In this document: positions 18,169-26,871 of the stretch, piece after piece
Position numbering within the stretch: the stretch's first letter is position 1
Layout: the number at the start of each line of letters is the position of its first letter
Origin: Deltaproteobacteria bacterium CG11_big_fil_rev_8_21_14_0_20_45_16
Lineage (GTDB): Bacteria; Bdellovibrionota; UBA2394
Direction: 5' to 3'
Assembly (NCBI GenBank): GCA_002787535.1
Contig: PCXB01000005.1
Coordinates: forward strand, 1-35,158
DNA: 35,158 bases
Program-made: the position numbers and the translations under genes
The notes under the pieces: model-generated
What the model was told of the DNA's origin: nothing
Databases searched by the model: none
What the model saw: the letters and a program-made list of their open reading frames with translations, nothing else

Positions 18169-21100
18169 TTATGGCAAAACTTTTGCGGTTTTACCAAGGG
18201 AATCACTACCCATGAGGGACATCAACTCCTTTAGGCCAAGTGAAATCTGATGGAAATCGTATTGCTCTGGGCGATCAAATTTAGTTGATTTTAAGAGCTC
18301 ACTGTCATCCATGGCTGATTTAAAGCTAAAAATAAGTCGCCCCTTAGGATCAAAACTAAAGCGTTTACCAAATGTCTTAAGAATTTCATTGGGATCGAGA
18401 CTGGTATCGGAGCGCATTTCAAGACTGAGACGTCCTGGAAAAATATCAATGGCCTTCGCCCGAAGTAAGGCCGCCTGGACGCGGAGTCGAATAAGTTGGC
18501 AAAGATTGTCGACCGGTTCTGGGTAGAGTCCAAATCGATCCAAGAGCTCATCTTCCATATTTAAAAGCTCGGATTCACTCGAAATACGGTTCAACTTTCT
18601 ATAGGTAGCAATTCGAACACCAGGATCGGGAATATAAACTTCAGGAATATATGAACTGTAACCCGAGTTAAGTTCTGGAAGCGGCGTTGAAGCTGGCTCA
18701 TCGCGGAGTGTCGAAAGGGCTTCATATAACATTTGATTATATAACTCGAGACCAACCTCGGCAATAGCGCCAGACTGTTCTTCTCCCAAAAGATTGCCCG
18801 AGCCACGGATTTCCATGTCATGCGCCGCCACTTTAAATCCACTTCCTAATTCGGTGCAGTTCTGAATAACTTGCAGTCGCTTGGACGCATCAGCCGTGAT
18901 ATTCTGATTTTCATGGATCAGGAAATAACAATAGGCTTTTCGATTGGATCGGCCCACGCGACCCCGCAACTGATATAGATCGCTCAGTCCAAACTGCTCC
19001 GCATGATCGACAAACATTGTATTAGCATTTGGTATGTCAATCCCATTTTCGACAATACTTGTTGCAAGCAGCAACTCATATTTTTGATGGATGAAATCAT
19101 TCATTTTATCTTCGAGCTCAGTCTCCCGCATTTGTCCGTGGGCGACAGCTATCCGAAGATTGGGCAATAGATTTTTTAATCTCGCCTCCAATTTGTAGAT
19201 ACTCTTAATTCGATTGTGGACAAATAGAATTTGCCCACCGCGATCGATTTCCCGTTGGCAGGCGTTCCTGATAAGAGATTCGTCAAAACCCCCGACTCGA
19301 GTTTCTACTGCTTCACGTGTTTCTGGAGGTGTGACAATCAGGCTCAAATCTCGGATGCCCGCGATCGCCATCTGAAGAGTTCTGGGAATAGGTGTAGCCG
19401 ACAAAGTAAGAATATCCACCAGACTTTTTAATTTTTTGATTCGTTCTTTATGTTTAACACCGAATCGCTGCTCTTCGTCGACAATGAGGAGTCCAAGACT
19501 CTTAAATACAATATCCTTTTGTAACAGCCTGTGTGTTCCGATGATCAGATCAATTCTACCTTCGGCCAATTCCTGAACAATCTTCTTTTGATCGATGTCT
19601 TTAACAAATCGAGAGAGACGCTTGATCCGAACGGGAAAATCAAAAAATCTCTTTTTAAATTTATTAAAATGTTGCTCAACAAGAAGGGTGGTTGGCGCCA
19701 AGAGCGCCACCTGCCGATTTTGTAAAATGCGAAACATGCTCGCTCGAAGGGCAACCTCAGTTTTGCCAAACCCGACATCCCCGCAAACTAGCCGATCCAT
19801 AGGGTTGGGCTGGGACAAGTCCGTTTCGACCTGCTTAATGGCCTTTTCTTGATCAGGTGTTGGATCATATTCGAAGGTGTTACTAAATTTTTGATAACTA
19901 TCTTCGTCCACCCGGGATCGCTCAATTTTGAGCGAATGCCTTTTTGCAGCAACATCTATCAGCTCATGAGCGATTTTTAGAATGTCTTCCTTCGCTTTGG
20001 CTCTTTTTTTGGAAAATAAATTTGAACCGAGTCGATCAAGTTTGGGGGAGGCAAATCCATCGCCGCTTAGGTAGCGAGAGATTTGATCAATTCGGTAAAT
20101 GGGGAGATAGAGTTTGTCCTGATCTGCATATTCGATTTGGACAAACTCACTTGTTCGATCCCCTATCTCGAGAGTCTGAAGACCTCGATAGATGCCCACG
20201 CCGTGTTGATCATGAACAATATAGTCTCCCTCTTTAAGATCAGAGAATTCTTTAAAAAAATCTTCCGCGTTCGATTGGTCGAAAATGCTTTTTGCCTTCT
20301 GTCGGATGCCAAATATATCTTTCTCCGTAATGAAAGCTCGTTGAAAACTCGTAGAATAAAAGCCAGAAAAGCTATTAGCCTCGTCCCATTCAACTCTATT
20401 GGAAATTTCCTCAAGGCTTTGACGAAGTGAATGCATTTTCTTTGGACTCTGAAAGACAATCGATGTTTTGATACTCTTTTCCGTCAGGTCCTCAATTATT
20501 CGTTTGAGCGGCTCGAAACTTTTGGATTTAGAAAGGCTTTGTCGGAGGTTTTCGAACTCAAGGCTGTTATAACTAATTCCTCGCGAGGAAAGTTCGGATT
20601 CGATTTTGCATGTCGCCTTTGACAACCAGGGCACCAGATCGGCGCGTAAATCTTTAGGAGAATAAGCTAATCGATCCAAGCTTTCATATTGATTGGTCTC
20701 TAGTTTCAGACAGGAAAAATATTCTTCTTCACAAGCTTGTGGATTGATTATGATGATAGGGAATTCCTCTGGAAGATAGTCAAAAAACTGGCCCAAGGGG
20801 TCGTGAAAAGCAGGAAGTAGCCAGCGGGCGAGCAAGCTGTCGCGTTGATTTTCTAGCTGCCAGATAACATGTTCTCGATCTTCTCTTGATATTTGTCGGC
20901 TATCTCCGAGTTCTTTGAGTTTTTTCTTTCCGATTTCGAGAGCGGCGTCTGAGAGATAGAGTTCGTGGCAGGCTCGGATAGAAATCTCATCTAGTTCTCT
21001 TAGGGAGCGCTGATTTTCAGGATCAAATTCGCGAAGACTGACTATTTCGTCCCCAAAAAATTCAATTCTAAATCCACTCTTCAAATACGGAGAGAGAACA

Positions 21101-21570
21101 TCCAAAAGATGTCCGCGAACACTAAAGAATCCCTTATCCTGAACGATATCGTCTTGAAGGTATCCCAATGACTTTAATTTCCGAATTACCTCATCTCGAT
21201 CAATGAGCTCCGTTTTCTTTAGATCCAACTCGGCCTTTTGAAGATCTTTTGGCGCTAGGGTCTTTTGGCTTAGCGCAAGTGTGTTAGAGATAACAAAATA
21301 ATTTTTGCGAAGCCGAGAGCATTGATAGAGGCAATTCAGTCGATCGTAAACACATTGAGAGTCTTCACGCATAAGGTCGTAGCCCGGAGAGTATTCAGGG
21401 AAGCTTAAGACCTGAGGATTCTTGGAAAAGAATTTTAGGGCCCTACTAGCATCATTTAGTTGGAGGCGGCTCGGCTGAATGATCAAAGCCTGCTGAAAAT
21501 GCTGAGAAACATAGTAAAGCGCGCTCGATCCGCTTAGGCCATTAATGATGTTAATTTTTGAAGTCTTCAC
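18169..21570 (-). CDS. mfd: Transcription-repair coupling factor Mfd
   Basis: Mfd removes RNA polymerase stalled at DNA lesions and recruits UvrA. The 1133 residues follow the family order: UvrB-like N-terminal domains with SFPEYSPGYD, an RNA-polymerase interaction (CarD-like) domain at about 445-500 with YIVHDQHGVGIYRGL, then RecG-type helicase motifs including Walker A GDVGFGKTE near 595, DEEQRFGV near 700, LSATPIPRTLQMAIAGIRD, and the RGRVGRS motif, and a TRCF C-terminal domain. The start is a GTG without a clear ribosome-binding site; ten bases separate it from the upstream namZ stop, so translation may depend on coupling. Confidence 0.97.
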   Translation of the reverse strand: MKTSKINIINGLSGSSALYYVSQHFQQALIIQPSRLQLNDASRALKFFSKNPQVLSFPEYSPGYDLMREDSQCVYDRLNCLYQCSRLRKNYFVISNTLALSQKTLAPKDLQKAELDLKKTELIDRDEVIRKLKSLGYLQDDIVQDKGFFSVRGHLLDVLSPYLKSGFRIEFFGDEIVSLREFDPENQRSLRELDEISIRACHELYLSDAALEIGKKKLKELGDSRQISREDREHVIWQLENQRDSLLARWLLPAFHDPLGQFFDYLPEEFPIIIINPQACEEEYFSCLKLETNQYESLDRLAYSPKDLRADLVPWLSKATCKIESELSSRGISYNSLEFENLRQSLSKSKSFEPLKRIIEDLTEKSIKTSIVFQSPKKMHSLRQSLEEISNRVEWDEANSFSGFYSTSFQRAFITEKDIFGIRQKAKSIFDQSNAEDFFKEFSDLKEGDYIVHDQHGVGIYRGLQTLEIGDRTSEFVQIEYADQDKLYLPIYRIDQISRYLSGDGFASPKLDRLGSNLFSKKRAKAKEDILKIAHELIDVAAKRHSLKIERSRVDEDSYQKFSNTFEYDPTPDQEKAIKQVETDLSQPNPMDRLVCGDVGFGKTEVALRASMFRILQNRQVALLAPTTLLVEQHFNKFKKRFFDFPVRIKRLSRFVKDIDQKKIVQELAEGRIDLIIGTHRLLQKDIVFKSLGLLIVDEEQRFGVKHKERIKKLKSLVDILTLSATPIPRTLQMAIAGIRDLSLIVTPPETREAVETRVGGFDESLIRNACQREIDRGGQILFVHNRIKSIYKLEARLKNLLPNLRIAVAHGQMRETELEDKMNDFIHQKYELLLATSIVENGIDIPNANTMFVDHAEQFGLSDLYQLRGRVGRSNRKAYCYFLIHENQNITADASKRLQVIQNCTELGSGFKVAAHDMEIRGSGNLLGEEQSGAIAEVGLELYNQMLYEALSTLRDEPASTPLPELNSGYSSYIPEVYIPDPGVRIATYRKLNRISSESELLNMEDELLDRFGLYPEPVDNLCQLIRLRVQAALLRAKAIDIFPGRLSLEMRSDTSLDPNEILKTFGKRFSFDPKGRLIFSFKSAMDDSELLKSTKFDRPEQYDFHQISLGLKELMSLMGSDSLGKTAKVLP

Positions 21571-21580
21571 AATTTAGGGC

Positions 21581-22762
21581 TCAGTTATAAAGCAAGAATG
21601 CTTCTCTAAGCCTCTTAAACTCTTTTTCGTCCTCTTTCCACTTTTGAAAGAGTTTTTTTAGTGATGATTGCGAATCGATGCATTCCCGAAAATCCGTACC
21701 CCCAGCCAAGATATCGATGGGTAGCTTTTCAAATTCATATTCATAGGGCGGCGAACTCCAATTCCATTTATTTCCGTAAAGCGCTCTTAATATCCACAAC
21801 AAGCAGGCCGCATGCCGAACGGGTAAGAATTTCTTTGGTTCTCGTGGAATCTGAATCGCTCCTAGGCAGGTTTGATCTTTAAACTTGTGGAAACTAGGTA
21901 TAAAGGCCTGCCGATGAAAAATCACTGGGCTAAGTTCGAGGGATTTGGCTAGTTTTTTGTATTCGCGCTCGATCACATCCCAATCAAAAAAAGGCGCCCC
22001 AATTAGCTCAAATGGTCTAGTGGTGCCGCGACCCTCGCTTATACTCGTGGCTTCCAAGAACACCATGCCAGGAAAAATTTGAGCGGTTTGGAAACTCGGC
22101 ATATTGGGAGAAGGAAGGGCCCAGTAAAGATCTGTCTCGGTAAATCGCAGCTTTCTTTTCCATCCCTTGCATTTCAAAATTGATATATTTGCCTGTAGAT
22201 CCAAACGGCTATTAAAAAAAAGAGCCAGCTCCCCAATACTCATTCCATGAACCATAGGAATGGGATGCAATCCCACGAAGGATTTGTAATTTAAATCGAG
22301 AATACTGCCTTCAACTCGCTCACCACCGAGGGGATTGGGGCGATCCAAAACTAGAACCTTCACCCCAGCCTTGGCGCAGGCCTCTATCATATAGCTCATC
22401 GTATATACGTATGTATAAAGCCTTGCGCCAACATCAAATAGATCGATAATCAGCAGATCAACATCTCGAAGCGACTCTTGCGTTGGGATTCGAGTTTTGC
22501 CATAGAGGGAATAAACGGGCCGGCCTTTTTGATCAGTAAAGCTTTGCCACTCGATCATATTGTCTTGAGTCTGGCAGTTGATTCCATGCTGGGGTCCAAA
22601 TAGAGAAACAAGCTTAGCATTTTCCTCAGCAATATTAATGAGATGTCTGAAGTCCTTAGAGACGGACGAGGGATGACACAATACAGCAACCCGACTCTTT
22701 TTGAGCCCGTATTTAGCGAGGTGAAGCCTTAAACTATCAATTCCACATTGCACAGTCTTCAT
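21581..22762 (-). CDS. namZ: NamZ-type exo-beta-N-acetylmuramidase (DUF1343 family)
   Basis: The family (Bacillus subtilis NamZ, formerly YbbC, DUF1343) releases MurNAc from the non-reducing ends of peptidoglycan fragments. Its signatures are clear: FGPQHGI at 55-61, DLFDVGARLYTYVYTM at about 107-122, LDRPNPLGGERVEG at about 139-152, and the later EGRGTTRPFELIGAPF. The 393 residues match the family. No signal peptide is present, and the frame upstream of the ATG holds no start codon or hydrophobic stretch before a stop, so the enzyme appears cytoplasmic, unlike the secreted Bacillus enzyme. It is the first gene of the reverse block, upstream of mfd. A role in recycling imported muropeptides is inferred. 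Confidence 0.9.
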   Translation of the reverse strand: MKTVQCGIDSLRLHLAKYGLKKSRVAVLCHPSSVSKDFRHLINIAEENAKLVSLFGPQHGINCQTQDNMIEWQSFTDQKGRPVYSLYGKTRIPTQESLRDVDLLIIDLFDVGARLYTYVYTMSYMIEACAKAGVKVLVLDRPNPLGGERVEGSILDLNYKSFVGLHPIPMVHGMSIGELALFFNSRLDLQANISILKCKGWKRKLRFTETDLYWALPSPNMPSFQTAQIFPGMVFLEATSISEGRGTTRPFELIGAPFFDWDVIEREYKKLAKSLELSPVIFHRQAFIPSFHKFKDQTCLGAIQIPREPKKFLPVRHAACLLWILRALYGNKWNWSSPPYEYEFEKLPIDILAGGTDFRECIDSQSSLKKLFQKWKEDEKEFKRLREAFLLYN

Positions 22763-22767
22763 AATGA

Positions 22768-22797
22768 TTGACGCAGAGCCGCTACAGCTCGTTTAAT
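22768..22797 (+). promoter_or_regulatory. Candidate sigma-70 promoter for the HExxH protein
   Basis: TTGACG (22768-22773) and TTTAAT (22792-22797) are 18 bases apart, close to the housekeeping consensus, in the divergent gap between namZ and the next gene. The spacing is acceptable but the -10 is imperfect. Confidence 0.35.
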
Positions 22798-22810
22798 AAT
22801 ACTAAGGGGA

Positions 22811-22831
22811 TTTCTTTCGTTTTGAAAGAAA
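22811..22831 (+). promoter_or_regulatory. Leader hairpin before the HExxH protein
   Basis: TTTCTTTC (22811-22818) and GAAAGAAA (22824-22831) are perfect inverted arms around GTTTT. The right arm touches the ribosome-binding site GAGAGGGG (22833-22840), so the hairpin could affect translation. The stem is mostly A-T pairs, so it would be weak. Confidence 0.35.
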
Positions 22832-22844
22832 GAGAGGGGAAATC

Positions 22845-23696
22845 ATGAGCTTTCTTCGTGCGGCGCGTCGCGCCGCAATCTTGGGGATAATTGTCGGACT
22901 TTTTTCGATTGTTTCAGTGTCGGCCTATCAATGGCAGGTTGAAGATTATTTGCAGAGCATTCGTGTTCCAAGAGCCTCTAAAGTAAACAGTCCGTTCATG
23001 TTTCTTGGTTTGCGGGCGGCCAAGGGTATCGAATTTTCGGACTCTGGGACGAATCAATATCAATCATTTATGGGGCGACTAGTATTGAGCGATTCGCTTC
23101 AAGATGGGGGAAATCGTCTTCGTCCTTATGAGGCGATAAGTAGTATTGATTTGGGAATCTTGGCACATGAAAGTTGGCACTCCTACCTTGATAACTACAT
23201 TATGCGAAAGAGCTCCTATGCTCGATTTAAAAAATGGATCACGAGTAGAGCGCGAAATTTGTTTTGGGATCTGCCTGAATCCAAACAATTGGCTGCGCTG
23301 GACGAAGCCTATGCTATTTACATTGGATCGATGGTCACAGCCTACCGAGGAATTCAAAGAGATATGGATCGACAATTGAAACAAGATTCTTGGGATTGTG
23401 GGAAAATCGAGTCATTGGCGGATAGATTTTGGAGTCTGGCATGGAATGAGCCCGTTTATGGATACTATTATCGCGATACGATTTCTGAATACTGGGAGGA
23501 CAAATTTACTGCTGTTATCAACTGGATTTCTGGCGAGAAAAGCGATCAAAATAGCGAAGGAATTTATTACGTCAAGCAAAGCATTACGGATATTGATAGA
23601 GATTGGATTGCGGAGAATGTTCTCAAAACCAAATTTTCTAGAGACTATCTAGAAACTTTCGGCAGCGAGCTTCGTCAACTGTCCTGTAGAGATTGA
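22845..23696 (+). CDS. Putative secreted zinc metallopeptidase (HExxH), unknown family
   Basis: I do not recognise the family. The first 28 residues are a signal peptide or membrane anchor: FLRAARRAA, then a hydrophobic stretch ending SVSA. Residues 108-112 are HESWH, an HExxH zinc-peptidase motif, preceded by the helix-like SIDLGILA. A candidate third ligand is Glu154 in LDEAYAIYIGS, 42 residues on, the spacing and context of gluzincins. The region between is rich in aromatic and basic residues. A conserved-looking tail (EYWEDKFTAVINW) follows. A strong GAGAGGGG ribosome-binding site supports the ATG. The gene stands alone between the namZ operon and the cbb3 cluster. Activity is inferred from the motif only. 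Confidence 0.8.
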   Translation: MSFLRAARRAAILGIIVGLFSIVSVSAYQWQVEDYLQSIRVPRASKVNSPFMFLGLRAAKGIEFSDSGTNQYQSFMGRLVLSDSLQDGGNRLRPYEAISSIDLGILAHESWHSYLDNYIMRKSSYARFKKWITSRARNLFWDLPESKQLAALDEAYAIYIGSMVTAYRGIQRDMDRQLKQDSWDCGKIESLADRFWSLAWNEPVYGYYYRDTISEYWEDKFTAVINWISGEKSDQNSEGIYYVKQSITDIDRDWIAENVLKTKFSRDYLETFGSELRQLSCRD

Positions 23697-23719
23697 CTCG
23701 GTGCTTTTATTGGATTTTA

Positions 23720-23731
23720 TGACCTAGGTCA
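23720..23731. promoter_or_regulatory. 12-bp perfect palindrome, candidate FNR/FixK-type operator of the cbb3 operon
   Basis: TGACCTAGGTCA is a perfect palindrome 39 bases before ccoS. It resembles FNR/FixK anaeroboxes, which often read TTGAYCTAGRTCAA, keeping the TGA/TCA half-sites and CTAG centre but not the outermost T and A. FNR-family control of cbb3 oxidases is common in proteobacteria. A possible -10 (TATTTA, 23742-23747) follows closely. Binding is not shown. Confidence 0.5.
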
Positions 23732-23770
23732 GATCTCGGGTTATTTAAATTCCACAAGACTGGAGTCTCA

Positions 23771-23926
23771 ATGTCTGCTCTTTATATTACGATCATTGCA
23801 GCTCTTATTCTACTCATCATATTTTTAGGCTTGTTGGCCTGGGCGATTGTTTCGGGTCAGTGGGATGATCTTGAAACACCCGCTCATCGTATTCTATTGG
23901 AGGAATTGAATGAAAATCGAAAATAG
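23771..23926 (+). CDS. ccoS: Cbb3-type cytochrome oxidase maturation protein CcoS
   Basis: This 51-residue protein has one membrane helix (about 5-27) followed by SGQWDDLETPAHRILLEE, the hallmark of CcoS (typically SGQFDDLEGPAHRIL). CcoS is required to insert haem b and copper into the catalytic subunit of cbb3 oxidase in Rhodobacter. It is usually the last gene of ccoGHIS; here it is first in the cluster. Its 3' end overlaps the ccoNO start by 17 bases, so the two are translationally coupled. Confidence 0.92.
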   Translation: MSALYITIIAALILLIIFLGLLAWAIVSGQWDDLETPAHRILLEELNENRK

Positions 23927-26123
23927 CTCGGCGGCACTCGAAACTGTCAAATTCGATGATTGGATTGCTCGCGCTTTTTTATGGGCGACGATGATTTGGG
24001 GGCTGGTCGGAATGCTTGTCGGGTTGTTAATTGCGACGCAACTTATCGATTGGCGATTAAATTTTGACCTACCTTGGCTGACCTTTGGACGGCTCCGACC
24101 ACTTCACACGAACGCCGTAATTTTTGCTTTTGCCGCCAACTCGTTTTTTGCAGCTTGCTATTATTCGACCCAGCGATTGTTGAAAACACGAATGTATTCG
24201 GATCTAATGAGTCGGATTCATTTTTGGGGTTGGCAACTAATTATTGTCGCTGCGGCGATTAGTTTTCCGATCGGTTGGACGCAGGGGCGGGAGTACGCGG
24301 AATTAATTTGGCCCATTGATATGGCTGTAACGATCATATGGGTTATTTTTACAGTAAATTTTCTTCTTACTCTTTGGATAAGGCGCGAGAAGCATATCTA
24401 TGTAGCTATTTGGTTTTATATAGCATCGATCTTGGCCATAGCGATGTTGCATGTCGTAAATAATATTCAGCTGCCGGTGTCATGGACGCTCTCGTATTCC
24501 GTTTATGCTGGTGCTCAAGATGCGCTTGTTCAGTGGTGGTATGGCCATAATGCCGTGGGATTTCTCCTCACGACACCTTTTTTGGGAATGATGTATTACT
24601 TTTTACCGAAAGCTGCGGACCGCCCAATTTTCTCCTATAGACTTTCCATTATTCATTTCTGGGCTCTTGTCTTTATATATATCTGGGCTGGACCCCATCA
24701 CCTGTATTACAGCGCTTTACCGGAGTGGCTACAATCCTTGGGAATGGTTTTTAGTATTATGCTTTGGGCTCCGTCTTGGGGTGGCATGCTCAATGGACTT
24801 TATACCTTGCGGGGAGCTTGGCATAAAGTTCGTGAGGAACCCATTCTTAAATTTTTTGTAGCAGCCGTTACGGCTTACGGAATGTCGACTTTTGAAGGTC
24901 CTCTTTTGTCCATTAAAGCTGTTAATAAGATTTCGCATTTTACAGACTGGACCATCGCGCACGTTCATGTGGGCGCCCTCGGTTGGGTTGGTTTCATGAC
25001 CTTTGGGATGATCTATTATCTTATACCAAAACTATGGAAGAGGCCGATTTATAGTCGTTCGCTCGCAAATGCTCACTTTTGGATCGGCTTGATAGGCATT
25101 TTACTTTACGCGGTACCGCTGTGGATCGCGGGTGTTACTCAGGCCCTGATGTGGTTGGCAATGGATGATCAAGGCGCGCTAGTTTACCCGGATTTTATGG
25201 AAACGGTGAAAAGCATTATGCCGATGTATTATCTACGGGCAATCGGCGGAAGTTTGTTTATCATCGGTGTGCTGATCATGCTTTATAACTTTCTTCGAAG
25301 CATCGCGGGCGTAAAGTGCTCGGAACTCGTCGATACTGAAATTAAGGCGGCACATTTTTCTACTGTTAAACCCGAAGATCAGATTTCTGAACTTTTCGAT
25401 AAAGAGGGTAAGCCGAAGGCGTCATTTTGGAAACAAGTCCACCGCCTGATTGAGGGGTGGCCTCTTGTGTTTTCGGCGATAGCCTTAATGGCGTTAATGG
25501 TCGGTGGTCTTGTTCAAATCGTACCGATGATTCTTGTTCAAGCTTCAGCTCCCAAGGATATTATCGTTCGGCCCTATACTGGCTTGGAACTCTTGGGCCG
25601 TGACATTTATATTCGAGAAGGCTGCTACAACTGCCACTCGCAACAGGTGCGGCCGATTCTAGAAGAAGCTAAACGTTATGGTCCGGCCTCGAAGGCTTAC
25701 GAGTATATGTATGATCATCCCTTTCAGTGGGGTTCGAAACGTACGGGCCCTGATTTGCATCGAGTGGGTGGAAAGTACCCGGACCTTTGGCATTATCGAC
25801 ATTTGGAGGATCCTCGATCGGTATCAGCTAATTCGTTGATGCCCCCGTATCCTTGGCTTTTGACTGCAAATTTAGATATTTCGAATCTTGAAACCCGATT
25901 GAAGGTTCTAAAAAAGTTAGGAGTTCCTTATCGCGATCAAGACATTGAGTTTGCAAAGGAGGATTTGGAGAAGCAGGCCTTGGAATTTTCAGGGCGATTG
26001 AACAAAGATGGCGGCGTTAAGAATTCCGAGAAGAAAGAAATTGTTGCGTTGATAGTGTATCTTCAGCGGCTTGGAAAAGACGCGCAATCTGATTCCGTAT
26101 TAAAATTGGGAGAAAGCCAATGA
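23910..26123 (+). CDS. ccoNO: Fused cbb3-type cytochrome c oxidase subunits I and II (CcoNO)
   Basis: Residues about 1-480 are CcoN, the haem-copper catalytic subunit with some twelve membrane helices: RLRPLHTNAV (a haem-ligand histidine, 66), WWYGHNAVGF, GPHHLYYSALPEW and HFTDWTIAHVHVGALGW hold the haem and copper ligands. After a linker (about 485-510) and one membrane helix, the CcoO part carries one c-type haem site CYNCH at 572-576 followed by SQQVRPI, and a likely methionine ligand in NSLMPPYPWL. Normally N and O are separate genes; the fusion is also known from Bacteroidetes. The enzyme reduces oxygen with very high affinity and pumps protons. GGAGG lies seven bases or so before the ATG. 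Confidence 0.95.
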   Translation: MKIENSSAALETVKFDDWIARAFLWATMIWGLVGMLVGLLIATQLIDWRLNFDLPWLTFGRLRPLHTNAVIFAFAANSFFAACYYSTQRLLKTRMYSDLMSRIHFWGWQLIIVAAAISFPIGWTQGREYAELIWPIDMAVTIIWVIFTVNFLLTLWIRREKHIYVAIWFYIASILAIAMLHVVNNIQLPVSWTLSYSVYAGAQDALVQWWYGHNAVGFLLTTPFLGMMYYFLPKAADRPIFSYRLSIIHFWALVFIYIWAGPHHLYYSALPEWLQSLGMVFSIMLWAPSWGGMLNGLYTLRGAWHKVREEPILKFFVAAVTAYGMSTFEGPLLSIKAVNKISHFTDWTIAHVHVGALGWVGFMTFGMIYYLIPKLWKRPIYSRSLANAHFWIGLIGILLYAVPLWIAGVTQALMWLAMDDQGALVYPDFMETVKSIMPMYYLRAIGGSLFIIGVLIMLYNFLRSIAGVKCSELVDTEIKAAHFSTVKPEDQISELFDKEGKPKASFWKQVHRLIEGWPLVFSAIALMALMVGGLVQIVPMILVQASAPKDIIVRPYTGLELLGRDIYIREGCYNCHSQQVRPILEEAKRYGPASKAYEYMYDHPFQWGSKRTGPDLHRVGGKYPDLWHYRHLEDPRSVSANSLMPPYPWLLTANLDISNLETRLKVLKKLGVPYRDQDIEFAKEDLEKQALEFSGRLNKDGGVKNSEKKEIVALIVYLQRLGKDAQSDSVLKLGESQ

Positions 26124-26293
26124 GAGATCTTTTAGGGTCAATTGCGCACCCGGCTTTTGCTGGATTTTCCCTTATTTTGCTACTCGTTGTTTTCTTAGGA
26201 ATCCTAGGTTGGGTGTTTTGGGGGCTCAATCGGGAAGACATATCAAAGCGATCTAACATTCCCTTTGAAGGGGATCGAAGGAGTCGGGCATGA
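26120..26293 (+). CDS. ccoQ: CcoQ-like small subunit of cbb3 oxidase
   Basis: The 57 residues have one membrane helix (about 14-36) ending GWVFWGLNRED, with a polar tail, as in CcoQ, which stabilises the cbb3 complex. It overlaps the ccoNO stop in ATGA and the ccoP start in ATGA-like fashion (four bases), so all three are translationally coupled. Identification is by position, size and topology; CcoQ is poorly conserved. Confidence 0.82.
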   Translation: MRDLLGSIAHPAFAGFSLILLLVVFLGILGWVFWGLNREDISKRSNIPFEGDRRSRA

Positions 26294-26868
26294 ATGAATC
26301 AGATGATGATAAGTTGATGAGGGATCACGAGTACGACGGTATTCAAGAGTATGATAACAATCTTCCACGCTGGTGGGTGTATAAGTTTTTAATCACGATC
26401 GCATTTGCCGTTGTCTATATGTATTGGATGCAATTTAGTGGAAGCGGTAAAAATATCTGGGATGAATATATGACGGATCGGACGGCTTACGAGAGAGATG
26501 AAATGTTGCGGGCGGCCAAAAATATGAGACCGTCGGAAGAAGAGTTTTTAGCCTTGGCCGCGGATCCATTGGTGCTTTCAAGTGGTGAGCTTGTGTTCAA
26601 GGAGCGCTGTGCAAGTTGTCATGGATTAAAAGGAGAGGGCATTGTGGGCCCAAATTTAACGGATCATTACTGGATACATGGTGGAAGCTTGATGGAGATT
26701 GCGAATGTGGTGGAGAAGGGGGTGCCGGAAAAAGGAATGGTACCTTGGAAAGGCATTCTCAAACCGGACGAAATTTATGCCGTTATTGCTTACGTTCATG
26801 AACTAAATAAAAAAGGTGAAGTCGAAGGGAAGGCTGCCGAGGGCGAATTTGTATCCGGAGGAAAATAA
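26290..26868 (+). CDS. ccoP: Cbb3 oxidase subunit III (CcoP), monoheme form
   Basis: The N terminus matches the CcoP domain: HEYDGIQEYDNNLPRWWVYKF, then one membrane helix (about 30-50). The periplasmic part has a single c-type haem site CASCH at 107-111, followed by GLKGEG and VGPNLTD, with a likely axial Met150 in KGMVPWKG. Proteobacterial CcoP normally has two haems and about 300 residues; this one has 192 and one. It passes electrons from soluble cytochrome c to CcoO. It is coupled to ccoQ upstream, and ccoG follows after a few bases. Confidence 0.93.
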   Translation: MNESDDDKLMRDHEYDGIQEYDNNLPRWWVYKFLITIAFAVVYMYWMQFSGSGKNIWDEYMTDRTAYERDEMLRAAKNMRPSEEEFLALAADPLVLSSGELVFKERCASCHGLKGEGIVGPNLTDHYWIHGGSLMEIANVVEKGVPEKGMVPWKGILKPDEIYAVIAYVHELNKKGEVEGKAAEGEFVSGGK

Positions 26869-26871
26869 GTG

